In this document: positions 1 to 7,551 of the stretch, in pieces | Position numbering within the stretch: position 1 is the stretch's first letter | Layout: each line of letters begins with the position of its first letter | Origin: Croceitalea marina | GTDB taxonomy: Bacteria; Bacteroidota; Bacteroidia; Flavobacteriales; Flavobacteriaceae | Reading direction: 5' to 3' | Assembly (NCBI RefSeq): GCF_042684265.1 | Contig: NZ_JBHULB010000007.1 | Coordinates: 587,542-651,541 of the forward strand | DNA: 64,000 nt | Made by a program: the position numbers and the translations under genes | The notes under the pieces: model-generated | Told to the model about the DNA's origin: nothing | The model's input: the letters and a program-made list of their open reading frames with translations, nothing else | The model's database searches: none

Positions 1-484
1 CTCTAATTAAAGGGCTGCCACCGCCCAACTGACTCTTTTGAACAAAGACCTTACCACTATTTTGTAATAGGTCGGCCGAGGTTTGGGGGTTTGTAAACGC
101 AATAGTCCTAGCGTCTATGGCCACTATTTTTTGTGGGACATCTTTGCGTTGTTGTTCCCACTTTGAAACAGACATCACCACCTCTTCTAACTGTTCTGGT
201 TTTAAATTTAGATAAACCCGATTTCCTCTTTTTGAAAGTTGGGCAATAGTAGTTGTAATAGCCTCATAACTTATGTGTTTAAAGGTAATGCGCTCGTTTT
301 TGCCAAAAATGGAAAGGTCGCAGCTACCGTCAAAATCGGTGACCGCTGTTTTTGATTTATCTTGATTAAAAACAGCAACATTGACTATCTCATTGCCAGA
401 ATCGGCATCTAAAACAACCGCCTGTTGGGCCATGGTCGCTAAAGAAACTAGAAGGAAAAAAATAAGCAGAGCTACATTGCGCAT
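1..484 (-). CDS. TonB-dependent receptor, N-terminal part (cut by window edge)
   Basis: The first about 161 residues of an outer-membrane TonB-dependent receptor are visible; the rest lies beyond base 1. The ATG at 484 opens a signal peptide ending near ATMAQ. It is followed by a beta-sandwich of the carboxypeptidase-D regulatory type (around residues 22-95, with VTDFDGS and ITFKHISYE), then the start of the plug (EEVVMSVSKWEQQRKDVPQKI and TSADLLQNSG). Such receptors import iron complexes or oligosaccharides using TonB energy. The plug wording resembles heme or metal-type receptors, but the substrate is not readable from this fragment. The start lies one base after the recO stop, so the two are probably co-transcribed. 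Confidence 0.85.
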   Translation of the reverse strand, partial: MRNVALLIFFLLVSLATMAQQAVVLDADSGNEIVNVAVFNQDKSKTAVTDFDGSCDLSIFGKNERITFKHISYEAITTTIAQLSKRGNRVYLNLKPEQLEEVVMSVSKWEQQRKDVPQKIVAIDARTIAFTNPQTSADLLQNSGKVFVQKSQLGGGSPLIR

Positions 485-485
485 A

Positions 486-1205
486 CTAGTCAAAAACTGC
501 ATTTAAAACGGCCAAAGACTTGGGTTTTCTAAATCCGTGCAAATGTAATTCAAAATAGAGAATTACTGATTTTAAAAGTGATTCACGGACACCTTTGGTT
601 ATTCTTATCTCTTTAAGTGCATCAAATTTTATGCCCAAAAGTTTTTTGAAATATGTCGTATTTTCATTTTCAATTAAAGGGTTCAATGTAGGACTCGAAA
701 CAAATTGCCCCTCTAACAAATCGAAATAGGCTGCTGTACCCTCTGACTCCTCTGGATAGAAGCCCAAAAACTTAGTCAAGTTCACTAAAAACAACAAGTG
801 AAAATCGGCAATTTTTTCATTATGATCCAACCACCGAAAACTATTTTCGAGATAATCGTATAAACCCGTGTCTTGCTGTTCTTCTTGAATACTGCTGCCC
901 AACATTTCGGCTAAAAAAAGCACCAAACTATTCTTTACAATATTGGTGTGCAGGGTCTTATAAGGATATAATACTTTAACCTCCCTAATGGTTTCTAAAG
1001 TTCCTTTATTTTTATGGTTTGCCGTTAATTCTAACTGTGTTAAAGGTTGAAAATAGGCAGTTTTTAATTTTCCTTTTTTCGAAGCCAGAACTCCCTTAAG
1101 CAGATACGATTTTAAGCCGTCTGATTGCGTAAATGCTTTTACAATAAGGCTGGTATCGCCATATTTTAATGACGAAAGTATAATTGCTTTGGTAGTTACC
1201 TGCAT
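486..1205 (-). CDS. recO: DNA repair protein RecO
   Basis: 239 residues, normal for RecO. The N-terminus (MQVTTKAIILSSLKYGDTSLIVK) is the family's OB-fold start with the YGDTSLIV signature; the remainder is the helical C-terminal part. RecO works with RecR and RecF to load RecA onto SSB-coated single-stranded DNA at gaps. No obvious four-cysteine zinc site is seen, which is common in Bacteroidota RecO. It sits 18 bp after a small exported-protein gene and one base before a TonB receptor, all on the minus strand. Confidence 0.93.
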   Translation of the reverse strand: MQVTTKAIILSSLKYGDTSLIVKAFTQSDGLKSYLLKGVLASKKGKLKTAYFQPLTQLELTANHKNKGTLETIREVKVLYPYKTLHTNIVKNSLVLFLAEMLGSSIQEEQQDTGLYDYLENSFRWLDHNEKIADFHLLFLVNLTKFLGFYPEESEGTAAYFDLLEGQFVSSPTLNPLIENENTTYFKKLLGIKFDALKEIRITKGVRESLLKSVILYFELHLHGFRKPKSLAVLNAVFD

Positions 1206-1223
1206 ATCATCATGCGAAACATG

Positions 1224-1532
1224 CTAGTCTTTGGTGTTCGGATAAACTCTCATAAAATAGATACTGGTAGTATCTATTTTATGTATAGGCATAGTACTAT
1301 CGTAGCTAGGTTTAAAAACCGGCATACTATTGTTACTTTGCGCCAATACTTTATCATTCTTTTGCAAATTGAATAAGTCATTCATATAGTTTGAGTCCTT
1401 TGATCCTATCGTCAAAGAATCCATTATCCTAAATTTGGGGTAAGACTTTTGGTTGAATATTGGTTTCGTCGGTTTTTGACCAAGTAAAGAACACATGGAT
1501 AGTGTGGCTAAAACAACCAATATAGTTCGCAT
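1224..1532 (-). CDS. small exported protein of unknown function
   Basis: 102 residues from the ATG at 1532. This start is preferred over an upstream in-frame one because it begins directly with a signal peptide (MRTILVVLATLSMCSLLGQ). The mature part is short, polar and has no recognised domain; it carries a KPIFNQKSYPKFRIMD segment and ends RVYPNTKD. It may be periplasmic. The gene lies between gdhA and recO on the same strand, 18 bp upstream of recO and about 30 bp downstream of the gdhA terminator. Function not recognised. Confidence 0.65.
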   Translation of the reverse strand: MRTILVVLATLSMCSLLGQKPTKPIFNQKSYPKFRIMDSLTIGSKDSNYMNDLFNLQKNDKVLAQSNNSMPVFKPSYDSTMPIHKIDTTSIYFMRVYPNTKD

Positions 1533-1562
1533 AAGGTATAATTTTATATAAAATGAAGGTAC

Positions 1563-1598
1563 AAAAAATGGCACAAAGGAATTATCCTTGTGCCATTT
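1563..1598 (-). terminator. intrinsic terminator of gdhA
   Basis: On the minus strand, AAATGGCACAA plus GGA (a 14-bp stem with one bulged A in the other arm) pairs across an ATTA-type loop at 1581-1584 and is followed by a run of six T. It lies directly after the gdhA stop and about 30 bp before the next minus-strand ATG. Confidence 0.8.
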
Positions 1599-1618
1599 AA
1601 TCAATCTTTTAGGGTAAC

Positions 1619-2962
1619 CTATATTACACCTTGTGCTAGCATCGCATCGGCCACTTTTACGAATCCGGCGATATTTGCCCCTTTAACGTAGTTGCAATAA
1701 CCGTCAGCGTCTTTTCCAAATTCTACGCAAGAATTGTGGATATCTTCCATAATGTCTTTCAATCTTTGGTCTACCTCTTCACGAGACCAACTAATACGAA
1801 GAGAGTTTTGTGACATTTCTAACCCTGAAGTAGCAACCCCACCAGCGTTTGAAGCTTTACCAGGTGCGAAAAGTATTCTCGCCTCGTGGAACTCATGAAT
1901 AGCTTCAGGTGTCGATGGCATATTAGCACCTTCTGCTACGCATATACAACCATTTTTAATTAGTGTCTTGGCATCGTCTCCGCCTAGTTCATTTTGTGTA
2001 GCACAGGGTAATGCAATATCACATGCCACTTCCCAAGGCGTTTTTCCAGCATGGTAAGTAGCTGAATCGTATTTATCGGCATACTCAGAAATTCTTCCGC
2101 GACGGTTGTTCTTTAAATCCATCACAAAAGCCAGTTTTTCGGCATCAATACCGTCATTATCATGAATATATCCTCCAGAATCTGAAAGTGTCGATACTTT
2201 ACCACCAAGCTGCAATACTTTTTCCGCAGCATATTGTGCAACATTACCCGAACCTGAGATTACAACCTTTTTACCTTTAAAAGATTCTCCTTTGGTTTTC
2301 AGCATGCTATCGGCAAAATAAACGGTACCATAACCTGTAGCTTCTGGGCGAATTAAAGAACCGCCCCAAGAACGACCTTTACCTGTTAATACCCCAGTAA
2401 ATTCATTTCTGATTTTCTTATACATTCCGAAAAGGAAACCAATTTCGCGTGCCCCGACACCAATATCACCAGCAGGCACATCGGTATTAGGCCCTATATG
2501 TCTATTCAATTCTAACATAAAGGCATGGCAAAAGCGCATTACCTCATCATCAGATTTTCCTTTAGGGTCAAAATCCGAACCTCCTTTACCACCACCCATG
2601 GGTAGCGTAGTTAAACTGTTTTTAAAGACTTGTTCAAAAGCCAAAAACTTTAATACACTTGCATTTACCGTAGGGTGAAAACGAAGTCCTCCTTTGTATG
2701 GGCCAATGGCAGAGTTCATCTGTATGCGATATCCGCGGTTTACATGAATTTCACCATTATCATCTACCCATGCCACTCTAAACGATAATAAGCGTTCTGG
2801 CTCAACCATTCGTAAAAGAATATTCTTGCCGTTATAAATTTTGTGCTTCGCGATGTACGGAATTACAGTTTCTGCAACCTCTTGTACAGCTTGAATAAAT
2901 TCAGGTTCGTGTCCATTTCTAGACTTCACCTCATCCATAAATGCTTTAATCTTTGCTTCCAT
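1619..2962 (-). CDS. gdhA: NADP-type glutamate dehydrogenase
   Basis: 447 residues, the size of the hexameric bacterial NADP-dependent enzyme. It interconverts 2-oxoglutarate plus ammonium with glutamate, normally in the assimilatory direction. Visible motifs are GPYKGGLRFHP (88-97), the catalytic-lysine motif PMGGGKGGSD (121-130, Lys126), the DVPAGDIGVG segment (161-170) and the Rossmann loop SGSGNVA (236-242). The cofactor preference is inferred from family resemblance, not from a decisive residue. A strong terminator follows the stop. A TAATTTTG element lies 63 bp upstream. Confidence 0.95.
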   Translation of the reverse strand: MEAKIKAFMDEVKSRNGHEPEFIQAVQEVAETVIPYIAKHKIYNGKNILLRMVEPERLLSFRVAWVDDNGEIHVNRGYRIQMNSAIGPYKGGLRFHPTVNASVLKFLAFEQVFKNSLTTLPMGGGKGGSDFDPKGKSDDEVMRFCHAFMLELNRHIGPNTDVPAGDIGVGAREIGFLFGMYKKIRNEFTGVLTGKGRSWGGSLIRPEATGYGTVYFADSMLKTKGESFKGKKVVISGSGNVAQYAAEKVLQLGGKVSTLSDSGGYIHDNDGIDAEKLAFVMDLKNNRRGRISEYADKYDSATYHAGKTPWEVACDIALPCATQNELGGDDAKTLIKNGCICVAEGANMPSTPEAIHEFHEARILFAPGKASNAGGVATSGLEMSQNSLRISWSREEVDQRLKDIMEDIHNSCVEFGKDADGYCNYVKGANIAGFVKVADAMLAQGVI

Positions 2963-3024
2963 AAAGGATTGATAATTTGTTAACCCTTAAAAGGGCATAT
3001 TTTATTGAATTAGGAATTCAACGG

Positions 3025-3032
3025 CAAAATTA
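3025..3032 (-). promoter_or_regulatory. candidate -7 promoter element of gdhA
   Basis: The minus strand reads TAATTTTG, a match to the Bacteroidota -7 consensus TAnnTTTG, 63 bp upstream of the gdhA ATG. No TTG box is found at about 20 bp upstream, so the call is weak. Confidence 0.35.
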
Positions 3033-3084
3033 TGCTATTTGTATAATTTGAAGACCTTATTTTTGAAAATATTTCAAAAAAAGA

Positions 3085-4239
3085 TTAGCCTATTGCCTGC
3101 TCTAAATCTGCAATAAGGTCTTCTGCATCTTCAATACCAACACTAAGCCTTATTAAGGCATCTACAACACCACTCTTTTCACGCTCTTCTTTCGGGATAC
3201 TTGCATGCGTCATGCTCGCCGGATGACCTGCCAAACTTTCTACTCCACCGAGTGACTCGGCGAGCGTAAAAATCTCTAGTTTTTCTACAATCTTAATAGC
3301 ATCTTCATAACTGCTACCGTTAGGCACAAAAGAAATCATACCTCCAAAATCATCCATTTGACTCTTGGCCACATCATGGTTCGGGTGACTTTCAAAACCA
3401 GGCCAGTACACTTTTCCAATTTTAGGGTGATTCGCCAAATACGCTGCTACCGCCTTTCCATTTTCACAATGCCGCTGCATTCGCACATGAAGCGTCTTTA
3501 TTCCGCGAAGGGTTAAAAAACTGTCCATAGGGCCACAAACCGCACCACTGGCATTCTGGATAAAATATAATTTATCTGCCAAATCTTTGTCTTTAACAAC
3601 TAAAGCACCTACCACAACATCGCTATGGCCACCTAAATATTTGGTAGCGGAATGCATCACAATATCTGCCCCCAAATCTAAAGGTCTTTGTAAATAGGGT
3701 GTAGCAAAAGTATTATCTACAGCCAACAACAAGTCATGCTTTTTTGCCAAAGCAGAAACTCCTTTAATATCAATAACATTCATCATCGGGTTGGTCGGTG
3801 TTTCTACCCAAATCAGTTTGGTGTTTGTATTGATTTTAGCTTCTATTTTATCTAGGGATTGCATGCCTATAAAATGGAAAGTGATCCCATATTTTTCAAA
3901 AATCTGCTTAAAAATTCGATAGCTGCCACCGTATAGATCATTGGTAGAAACCACCTCATCTCCAGGATTCAACAATTTTACTACCGCATCGATAGCTGCC
4001 AATCCACTTGCAAAAGCTAATCCATACGAACCATTTTCAATACTGGCCAACGAATTCTCCAGTGCTGTTCTTGTTGGGTTGGCACTGCGCGAATACTCAA
4101 ATCCTTTATGACCTCCCGGTGTGCTTTGGGCATAGGTGGAAGTTTGGTATATGGGAGGCATCACCGCACCATAGGCGGCATCTGGTTCTTGACCTCCGTG
4201 AATTGTTTTACTATTGAATTTTAAATCTTGTTTGCTCAT
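3085..4239 (-). CDS. Cys/Met-metabolism PLP enzyme (cystathionine gamma-synthase/lyase type)
   Basis: 384 residues, the full length of the gamma-family of PLP enzymes. Motifs are YSRSANPTR (49-57, phosphate and neighbouring-subunit contacts), ASGLAA (77-82), VETPTNP (145-151), VDNTFATP (174-181) and the PLP-lysine motif SATKYLGGHSD (197-207, Lys200). The family uses O-acyl-homoserine, cysteine or cystathionine; motifs alone do not separate gamma-synthase from gamma-lyase. It is monocistronic, with a well-formed TTG-N20-TACCTTTG promoter just upstream and a divergent lipoprotein gene beyond it. Cytoplasmic. Confidence 0.88.
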   Translation of the reverse strand: MSKQDLKFNSKTIHGGQEPDAAYGAVMPPIYQTSTYAQSTPGGHKGFEYSRSANPTRTALENSLASIENGSYGLAFASGLAAIDAVVKLLNPGDEVVSTNDLYGGSYRIFKQIFEKYGITFHFIGMQSLDKIEAKINTNTKLIWVETPTNPMMNVIDIKGVSALAKKHDLLLAVDNTFATPYLQRPLDLGADIVMHSATKYLGGHSDVVVGALVVKDKDLADKLYFIQNASGAVCGPMDSFLTLRGIKTLHVRMQRHCENGKAVAAYLANHPKIGKVYWPGFESHPNHDVAKSQMDDFGGMISFVPNGSSYEDAIKIVEKLEIFTLAESLGGVESLAGHPASMTHASIPKEEREKSGVVDALIRLSVGIEDAEDLIADLEQAIG

Positions 4240-4257
4240 TCTATAAAATTATGATTA

Positions 4258-4288
4258 CAAAGGTATTGTTAAGTTTTGGAGTAATCAA
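4258..4288 (-). promoter_or_regulatory. promoter of the PLP enzyme gene (TTG-N20-TACCTTTG)
   Basis: On the minus strand a TTG (4286-4288) is separated by exactly 20 bases from TACCTTTG (4258-4265), matching both boxes of the Bacteroidota housekeeping promoter. Predicted transcription would start about 10 bases before the ATG at 4239, giving a very short leader. Confidence 0.65.
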
Positions 4289-4314
4289 TCTTACCATAAC
4301 TGAAGACAAGTGCT

Positions 4315-4322
4315 TATTTTTG
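4315..4322 (+). promoter_or_regulatory. candidate -7 element for the DUF3298-type lipoprotein gene
   Basis: TATTTTTG matches TAnnTTTG and ends 17 bases before the ATG at 4340, a position consistent with short-leader genes here. No TTG lies 19-21 bp upstream. Confidence 0.4.
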
Positions 4323-4339
4323 ACATCTAACTTGCCCTA

Positions 4340-5089
4340 ATGAAAAACTTGTTTTTTTTCCTATTAACAATACTGCTTTTGCTTGGTTGCGAAAACGAAG
4401 CAAAGCTTACGTTTGAAACTACAGAACTTAAAAATAAGTCTTGTAATGACTGCCCAAAAATTAAGATTACGATCCCTAGAGCTCTGGGCGAAACCCGTAT
4501 TGCCGAAAAAGTTAATACGATAGTTGATGAAGAACTCATTTATCATTTAAAATTTGAGGATAGTAGTAATGTAAATTCAGTAGAAGAGGCCATGGCTTCA
4601 TTTAGTAAGGGCTACCAAAGTTTTAAGAACGAATTTAATGACGAAGCTATTGGCTGGGAAGCAAAGGCGAATGGAGAAATACGTTACGAGAACGCATTCT
4701 TGTTATCGATAATTTTAGACACCTATACTTATACTGGTGGGGCCCATGGGCACAGCGAATCTATTTTTTTGAATTTCGATAAAGAGAAAAATGTTGAACT
4801 AGAAAACTACCAGCTTTTTAAAGATTTAGAGGGTTTTATCGATTTTGCCGAAACAAAGTTTAGAAATAATCAACAAATTCCGGAACAAGGCTCCATAAAC
4901 GCTACGGGGTTTATGTTTTCTGGTGAAGTTTTTCACCTACCCGAAAACTTAGGATTCACCAAAGAAGGCATTCAACTTATTTACAACCAGTACGAAGTCG
5001 CTTCATATGCCGATGGCGCGATTGAATTGCTAATTCCTTATGCGGATGCCAATCAATTTTTAAAAGAAAAGTACAGAGTGCTAATTTAG
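4340..5089 (+). CDS. lipoprotein with DUF4163/DUF3298-type (RsiV-like) domain
   Basis: 249 residues. The start is a lipoprotein signal peptide (hydrophobic run, then LLLLGC with the lipobox cysteine near residue 17), predicting membrane anchoring outside the cytoplasm. The body resembles the DUF4163/DUF3298 pair: an N-terminal region with ITIPRALGETRIAEKVNTIV and a central TYTYTGGAHGHSES motif, whose GGAHG core is characteristic of DUF3298 (RsiV, PdaC-associated). Some relatives bind lysozyme or act as anti-sigma sensors, but no cytoplasmic anti-sigma part exists here, so the role is unknown. It is divergent from the PLP enzyme gene. Confidence 0.75.
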   Translation: MKNLFFFLLTILLLLGCENEAKLTFETTELKNKSCNDCPKIKITIPRALGETRIAEKVNTIVDEELIYHLKFEDSSNVNSVEEAMASFSKGYQSFKNEFNDEAIGWEAKANGEIRYENAFLLSIILDTYTYTGGAHGHSESIFLNFDKEKNVELENYQLFKDLEGFIDFAETKFRNNQQIPEQGSINATGFMFSGEVFHLPENLGFTKEGIQLIYNQYEVASYADGAIELLIPYADANQFLKEKYRVLI

Positions 5090-5109
5090 TTTCAAGTACT
5101 ATGCGTGAA

Positions 5110-5128
5110 ACTGAGCCTGTCGAAGTGC
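5110..5128 (+). repeat. REP-like intergenic element
   Basis: The stretch ACTGAGCCTGTCGAAGTGC resembles a short sequence widespread in flavobacterial intergenic regions, usually as part of a larger palindromic repeat. Only one copy was noticed here, so classification as a dispersed repeat rests on recollection, not on copies in this window. Confidence 0.4.
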
Positions 5129-5144
5129 TTTCTTAAAATAAAAA

Positions 5145-5612
5145 CTACACCTTTAATACTCTTGCCAAGGCCATAATGCTGCCAAGGTGCAATCCTTCAT
5201 GAAATGCATTAAAGGCAATAGCATCTTCTACAGAGTTCAATTCTACTTTGGGAGTGGTCATGTAACTTTTAAAATCCGTGAACATACCATTATTATAATC
5301 CGATTTTGTTTTTTCTGGAAGTGAAAAAAGTAATTTTTTGATTTCTTCCACTTCGTTTGCAGGTGGGTGCCCTTTAGGCGCAGTACCTTTCTGATACTTT
5401 TCCACCAATTCTTTAGAAATGTTAAGTGGTAGTCGACTCAATCCATAAACCAATTTTTGTTCTGTGACCACCACATGGGCAATATTCCACCAGATATTAT
5501 TATTGAAACCTTTCGGAATTTTAACTAATTCTTCTTTGGGCGTAGTTTCTAAATAATGATGTAAACGCTCTCTATTCTTTATTACAATGGTAAACTGTGT
5601 TTCCAAGGCCAT
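5145..5612 (-). CDS. DinB/YfiT-like four-helix metal protein
   Basis: 155 residues, the DinB superfamily size. The three histidines expected to hold a divalent metal are visible: His46 in WWNIAHVVVTEQ, and His138 and His142 in NAFHEGLHLG. Members include thiol-dependent transferases (bacillithiol or mycothiol type) and many uncharacterised proteins. No signal peptide, so cytoplasmic. It is monocistronic, between two plus-strand genes. A second, exported DinB protein is encoded at 11940. Confidence 0.8.
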   Translation of the reverse strand: MALETQFTIVIKNRERLHHYLETTPKEELVKIPKGFNNNIWWNIAHVVVTEQKLVYGLSRLPLNISKELVEKYQKGTAPKGHPPANEVEEIKKLLFSLPEKTKSDYNNGMFTDFKSYMTTPKVELNSVEDAIAFNAFHEGLHLGSIMALARVLKV

Positions 5613-5689
5613 ATATTTAAGACAAGGCTAAAAATAGTTCAATTTAATAGAATTAGGTTTCTTTGCATAAGAATTTTAAGCCACGGAAA

Positions 5690-6043
5690 ATGAAAAAAAT
5701 ATACCACTTAGAAACCTGCAAAACCTGTCAAAAAATAGTAAAAGAATTGGAACCTCTTGATGGCGTTGAACTAAGAGAAATAAAGTCTAAGGGCGTAACA
5801 CCGGATGAATTGGAAGAAATGCGAGCTTTAACCGATAGTTATGAGGATTTATTCAGCCGCAGGGCAATGCTATTTCGACAAAGAGGTTTAAATAACCAAG
5901 AATTAGGTGAAGAAGATTACAAGAATCTCATTTTAGAACACTATACCTTTCTCAAAAGACCCGTAGTGGTTCTAGACAATGAAATCTTTATCGGAAACGC
6001 TAAAAAGCAGGTAGAAGGAGCCAAAGAAGCCTTACATAAATGA
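5690..6043 (+). CDS. ArsC/Spx-family thioredoxin-fold protein
   Basis: 117 residues from the ATG at 5690; an upstream TTG (5663) would add a charged tail not expected for the fold. The N-terminal strand leads into CKTCQ (Cys10, Cys13), the redox site of the ArsC/Spx/YffB group. KRPVVVLDNEIFIGN is the usual cis-proline segment. True arsenate reduction is doubtful with no other arsenic genes nearby; a general glutaredoxin-like reductase or Spx-like role is equally possible. The stop overlaps the next gene's start (ATGA), so the two are translationally coupled. Confidence 0.8.
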   Translation: MKKIYHLETCKTCQKIVKELEPLDGVELREIKSKGVTPDELEEMRALTDSYEDLFSRRAMLFRQRGLNNQELGEEDYKNLILEHYTFLKRPVVVLDNEIFIGNAKKQVEGAKEALHK

Positions 6044-6933
6044 GCAAACGTACGCTTGCGTTTTTAGCGGCACTTGGTGCAACCACTATCTATGCTATAA
6101 ATCATACTATCGCTAAAGGTGTGATGCCTGATCACGTTAGGCCTTTCGGGTTTATTCTACTTAGGGTTATAGGGGTTGCAGCTCTTTTTTGGAGCATTTC
6201 ATTTTTAGGCCCAAAAGAAAAGATTGATCGTAAAGATTGGGGCAGCGTATTATTGGCCGCTCTATTGGGTATGGTCGTTAATATGTTGGCTTACTTTAAG
6301 GGCTTAGAGCTTTCTACCCCAATAAATAGTTCGGTATTAATGACCGTAAGTCCTATTGTGGTTATTGTCTTATCTGCTTTATATCTTAAAGAACGAGTCA
6401 CCCTTAACAAAGGTCTTGGTATTGCCCTAGGTTTTATTGGAGCCCTGGCCTTGGTTCTTTTTGGTGCCGAGCTAAGGCAAGATGCACCTAATATTCCTTT
6501 TGGTAATGTACTGTTCATTGTAAACGCAACAGCTTATGGAGGCTATCTAATCGTTGCAAAAACACTTTTGGCAAAATACCACCCTTTCACATTAATGCGA
6601 TGGCTTTTTCTTATTGCGGTTGTTATTAACCTTCCTATCGGTTTACCCCAGGTTCTTGAAATTAAGTGGAGTACTATGCCGCTCTGGGCATATGGCACGA
6701 TAGCCTTTGTCATCATTTGTACAACCTTTATGACCTATCTTTTTAACATTTTTGCCATGACACAACTTAAAGCTTCGACCATAGGGGCTTTTATCTATTT
6801 ACAGCCCTTATTCGGAATTTTGTTCGCTTTACTTACAGGAAAGGATAGCTTAACAGCGGTTAAAATCGGTGCAGCAGCTTTGGTCTTGTTGGGCGTGTAT
6901 TTGGCGAGCAAGAAGTCTAAGTCAAATCCTTAG
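6040..6933 (+). CDS. EamA-family (DMT superfamily) inner-membrane transporter
   Basis: 297 residues with ten hydrophobic segments arranged as two EamA repeats (roughly 1-140 and 150-295), ending in a lysine-rich cytoplasmic tail (ASKKSKSNP). DMT carriers export or import amino acids, nucleotide sugars or other metabolites; the substrate cannot be read from sequence. It overlaps the preceding ArsC-like gene by 4 bp. Its 3' end overlaps the convergent thioesterase gene by 17 bp. Confidence 0.88.
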   Translation: MSKRTLAFLAALGATTIYAINHTIAKGVMPDHVRPFGFILLRVIGVAALFWSISFLGPKEKIDRKDWGSVLLAALLGMVVNMLAYFKGLELSTPINSSVLMTVSPIVVIVLSALYLKERVTLNKGLGIALGFIGALALVLFGAELRQDAPNIPFGNVLFIVNATAYGGYLIVAKTLLAKYHPFTLMRWLFLIAVVINLPIGLPQVLEIKWSTMPLWAYGTIAFVIICTTFMTYLFNIFAMTQLKASTIGAFIYLQPLFGILFALLTGKDSLTAVKIGAAALVLLGVYLASKKSKSNP

Positions 6934-7393
6934 GAGTTCTGGCGAACTTTCGGGTATCTTCTTTGGTTAAATATTTAAAGTCTTCTGCCCGTTCTATTAA
7001 GTCAACTGCTGTCATAAACTCATCGGGCAAAATGGTCAGTTTTCGGGCCTTAAGATCTATCCAAGCGCCCATCATTTCAGAATGGGCAAAATTTTTGCCG
7101 TCCGTATCGTAGAAATCATGATGAAACTCAAAGAACATCCCATCCTGGCTCATACCCTTTAATTCTGAAGAAACTTTAATGGGTTTACCAATAAAGACCT
7201 CTTTAAAATAATAGATATGTTCATAGAAGACCACTGGGCCAATTTGGTGCTTCGCCATTGTTCTCTGATTAAAGCCCAACTGCGCTAAATGCGACATTCT
7301 AGTATGCCCCGTATAGTTTAAGTAAGCGGCATTCGCCAAATGCCGATTGGCATCAATATCACTCCAACGAATTTCAAATTCTTTTAAAAACAT
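6917..7393 (-). CDS. hotdog-fold acyl-CoA thioesterase (4HBT/FadM type)
   Basis: 158 residues. The N-terminal WSDIDANRHLANAAYLNY contains the 4-hydroxybenzoyl-CoA thioesterase signature, with Asp14 as likely catalytic acid and His18/Asn21 around it. Such enzymes hydrolyse acyl-CoAs or acyl-ACPs in the cytoplasm; chain-length preference is not visible. The gene has a distant but complete promoter (TTG-N20-TAACTTTG) and a leader of about 75 bases. Its end overlaps the convergent DMT transporter. Confidence 0.85.
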   Translation of the reverse strand: MFLKEFEIRWSDIDANRHLANAAYLNYTGHTRMSHLAQLGFNQRTMAKHQIGPVVFYEHIYYFKEVFIGKPIKVSSELKGMSQDGMFFEFHHDFYDTDGKNFAHSEMMGAWIDLKARKLTILPDEFMTAVDLIERAEDFKYLTKEDTRKFARTPKDLT

Positions 7394-7476
7394 AGATTTA
7401 AGATGTTAGACCGCTACGCTAGTAGAATCAAGAGACCAGACTTTTCTGTTCTAACTTTTGCTTCCATTTGTAGCGT

Positions 7477-7507
7477 CAAAGTTAAGTTTATTATGCACGC
7501 ATAACAA
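7477..7507 (-). promoter_or_regulatory. promoter of the thioesterase gene (TTG-N20-TAACTTTG)
   Basis: The minus strand has TTG (7505-7507), exactly 20 bases, then TAACTTTG (7477-7484). The spacing is identical to the promoter at 4258-4288. Predicted start about 75 bases upstream of the ATG at 7393. Confidence 0.6.
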
Positions 7508-7522
7508 TTGACAAAAATACGT

Positions 7523-7530
7523 TAGATTTG
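7523..7530 (+). promoter_or_regulatory. candidate -7 element for the flavin oxidoreductase gene
   Basis: TAGATTTG fits TAnnTTTG, 21 bases before the ATG at 7552. A TTG lies only 12 bases upstream instead of about 20, so support is partial. Confidence 0.4.
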
Positions 7531-7551
7531 AATATATCTAAATTAATAACA

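Noticed and set aside
1541..1554. 14-bp AT palindrome ATTTTATATAAAAT before the small exported-protein gene
   Set aside because: Consists only of A and T in an AT-rich spacer; could be chance, and no regulator is nearby.
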